Source: NCEH01 sp002257205
GTDB taxonomy: Bacteria; Pseudomonadota; Alphaproteobacteria; Rhizobiales; Xanthobacteraceae
NCBI RefSeq assembly: GCF_043195105.1
Contig: NZ_JBAFWO010000005.1
Strand: one strand, 5' to 3'
DNA length: 64,000 bases
Position 1 is the first letter of the stretch. Every line of letters begins with the position of its first letter. The position numbers and the translations under genes were made by a program. Below, in pieces: positions 63,296-64,000 of the stretch. Below the pieces are notes generated by a model, which was not told the origin of the DNA, made no database searches, and saw only the letters and a program-made list of their open reading frames with translations.

Positions 63296-64000
63296 TCATG
63301 CCGGAAGCCTTTCGCCAGAGGGCTCGATGCGCGGAATGCGCGCAATGACGGGAACGCCGAAAATGCGTGCGAAGTCGCCCGGCTTACGCAAGCGGGTGTC
63401 GAGAAATTCCGCCATGCCGGCCAAACCTGCTCCAAGGGCTATGCCGGCGACGATGCCGGCGAGGATATAGACGATATAACCCGGCGTGATCTTGCGGGCC
63501 GGACTGTCGGGGTCTTCCAGCACCTTCACGCGCTCGGGCGCCTCGAACACGCCGAGCGCGCCGGTGACGCGCGCCATCTCATAGCGCTTGGCGAGGGCGT
63601 CGTAATTGTCCCGCGCCATGCCCACCTCGCGCTCCAGCTGCTGCTGCTGCCGGTCGATGGGCCCGAACGCCGCGATGTCGCGTTGCAAAGTGGCGATCAC
63701 TTCCTTGATCTGCTCGACCTCCTTGGCCAGCGTCACCCGACGGGCCTGCGCCTCCTGAAGACGCTGCAATTGCGACACCAGCAGCGGGGCCGAGCCGAGG
63801 GCCTGGCCGTTCTCGCCGGGCTGGGTCACCCCGGCGGCGAGGTTCCATAGCCGGTCGAGATCCACGGTCTCGATGTTCTTCGCCGCTCCGAGCAGGTGCT
63901 GGCGCTCCTCCTCGAGCCGGGCGAGCTTGCGCTCGGCCGCCTGCACCTCGGAATGCGCGTCGGTATAGCGCGCGCGCAGGCTCGCGAGCTCGGCGGAGAC
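63296..64000 (-). CDS. Wzz/GumC-type polysaccharide chain-length or export protein (partial, N-terminus outside window)
   Basis: The C-terminal 234 residues of a larger protein are present; the frame runs off the right edge. It shows a periplasmic coiled coil (ERKLARLEEERQHLLGAAKN, LQRLQEAQARRVTLAKEVEQ), then the Wzz-like segment RYEMARVTGALGVFEAPERV and the Pro-rich turn VLEDPDSPARKITP. A C-terminal membrane helix (YIVYILAGIVAGIALGAGLA) follows. The cytosolic tail (FARIFGVPVIARIPRIEPSG) leads, in some relatives, to a fused tyrosine kinase; here it stops soon after. Such proteins control polysaccharide chain length and export. Only one end of the gene is visible. Confidence 0.85.
   Translation of the reverse strand, partial: VSAELASLRARYTDAHSEVQAAERKLARLEEERQHLLGAAKNIETVDLDRLWNLAAGVTQPGENGQALGSAPLLVSQLQRLQEAQARRVTLAKEVEQIKEVIATLQRDIAAFGPIDRQQQQLEREVGMARDNYDALAKRYEMARVTGALGVFEAPERVKVLEDPDSPARKITPGYIVYILAGIVAGIALGAGLAGMAEFLDTRLRKPGDFARIFGVPVIARIPRIEPSGERLPA

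Overview
The window is a high-GC chromosomal segment from an alphaproteobacterium. It is probably in the order Hyphomicrobiales, and a Xanthobacteraceae-like background would fit, but that placement is an inference. The grounds are a CycM-type membrane-anchored cytochrome c, a type VI secretion (T6SS) cluster in the gene order of the rhizobial imp locus, palindromic intergenic elements of rhizobial style, and strong GC bias in codon third positions. A perfect 16-bp parS-like site at 9214-9229, plus 12 bases of a second one at the left edge, suggest the region lies near the chromosomal replication origin. No rRNA, tRNA, CRISPR array or insertion sequence was seen.

Region 1 (1-14.8 kb) is metabolism and transport. 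It holds an SMR efflux protein, a GNAT acetyltransferase, glycerate 2-kinase, and a TAXI-type TRAP transporter (binding protein, fused permease, DUF1850 protein). The transporter operon carries two elaborate hairpins between its first two genes. Next come a SAM methyltransferase, an iron alcohol dehydrogenase with a thioesterase, the pair argJ and mutT, then nudC, an NCS2 permease with an unusual soluble C-terminal domain, and a small membrane/coiled-coil protein.

Region 2 (14.9-27 kb) is a type I secretion island with AT-rich spacers, read on the minus strand. It has two atypical response regulators (one without a DNA-binding domain), an HlyD adaptor, a PrtD-like ABC exporter, a 1013-residue RTX protein with seven repeated modules, and three related proteins of unrecognised family (96, 244 and 509 aa). 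The three share a C-terminal signature motif and look like a small exported-protein family. No TolC gene is present.

Region 3 (27.1-29.8 kb) is housekeeping: kdsB-pheA on the minus strand and, divergently, a CycM-like cytochrome c, closed by a bidirectional terminator.

Region 4 (29.8-63.1 kb) is a complete T6SS. Read on the minus strand from clpV at 58.7 kb, the order is clpV, PAAR, a methyltransferase with a Zn-ribbon-like N-terminus, hcp, a 696-aa unknown (candidate effector), a second near-identical hcp, vgrG, a DUF6931-like gene, FHA gene, tssK, tssL, tssM, tssA, tssB, tssC, a second tssC-like gene, tagJ, tssE, tssF, tssG and a methyltransferase with a regulatory domain. Upstream are a divergent pair (coiled-coil protein and MinD-like ATPase), a soluble PpkA-like kinase and the lipoprotein tssJ. 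All thirteen core Tss components are present, but no PppA phosphatase or TagF was found.

The window ends inside a gene for a Wzz/GumC-type polysaccharide chain-length or export protein. The most promising undescribed items are the hcp/unknown/hcp cassette, the three-member secreted family beside the type I exporter, and the MinD-like ATPase with its coiled-coil partner embedded in the T6SS locus.
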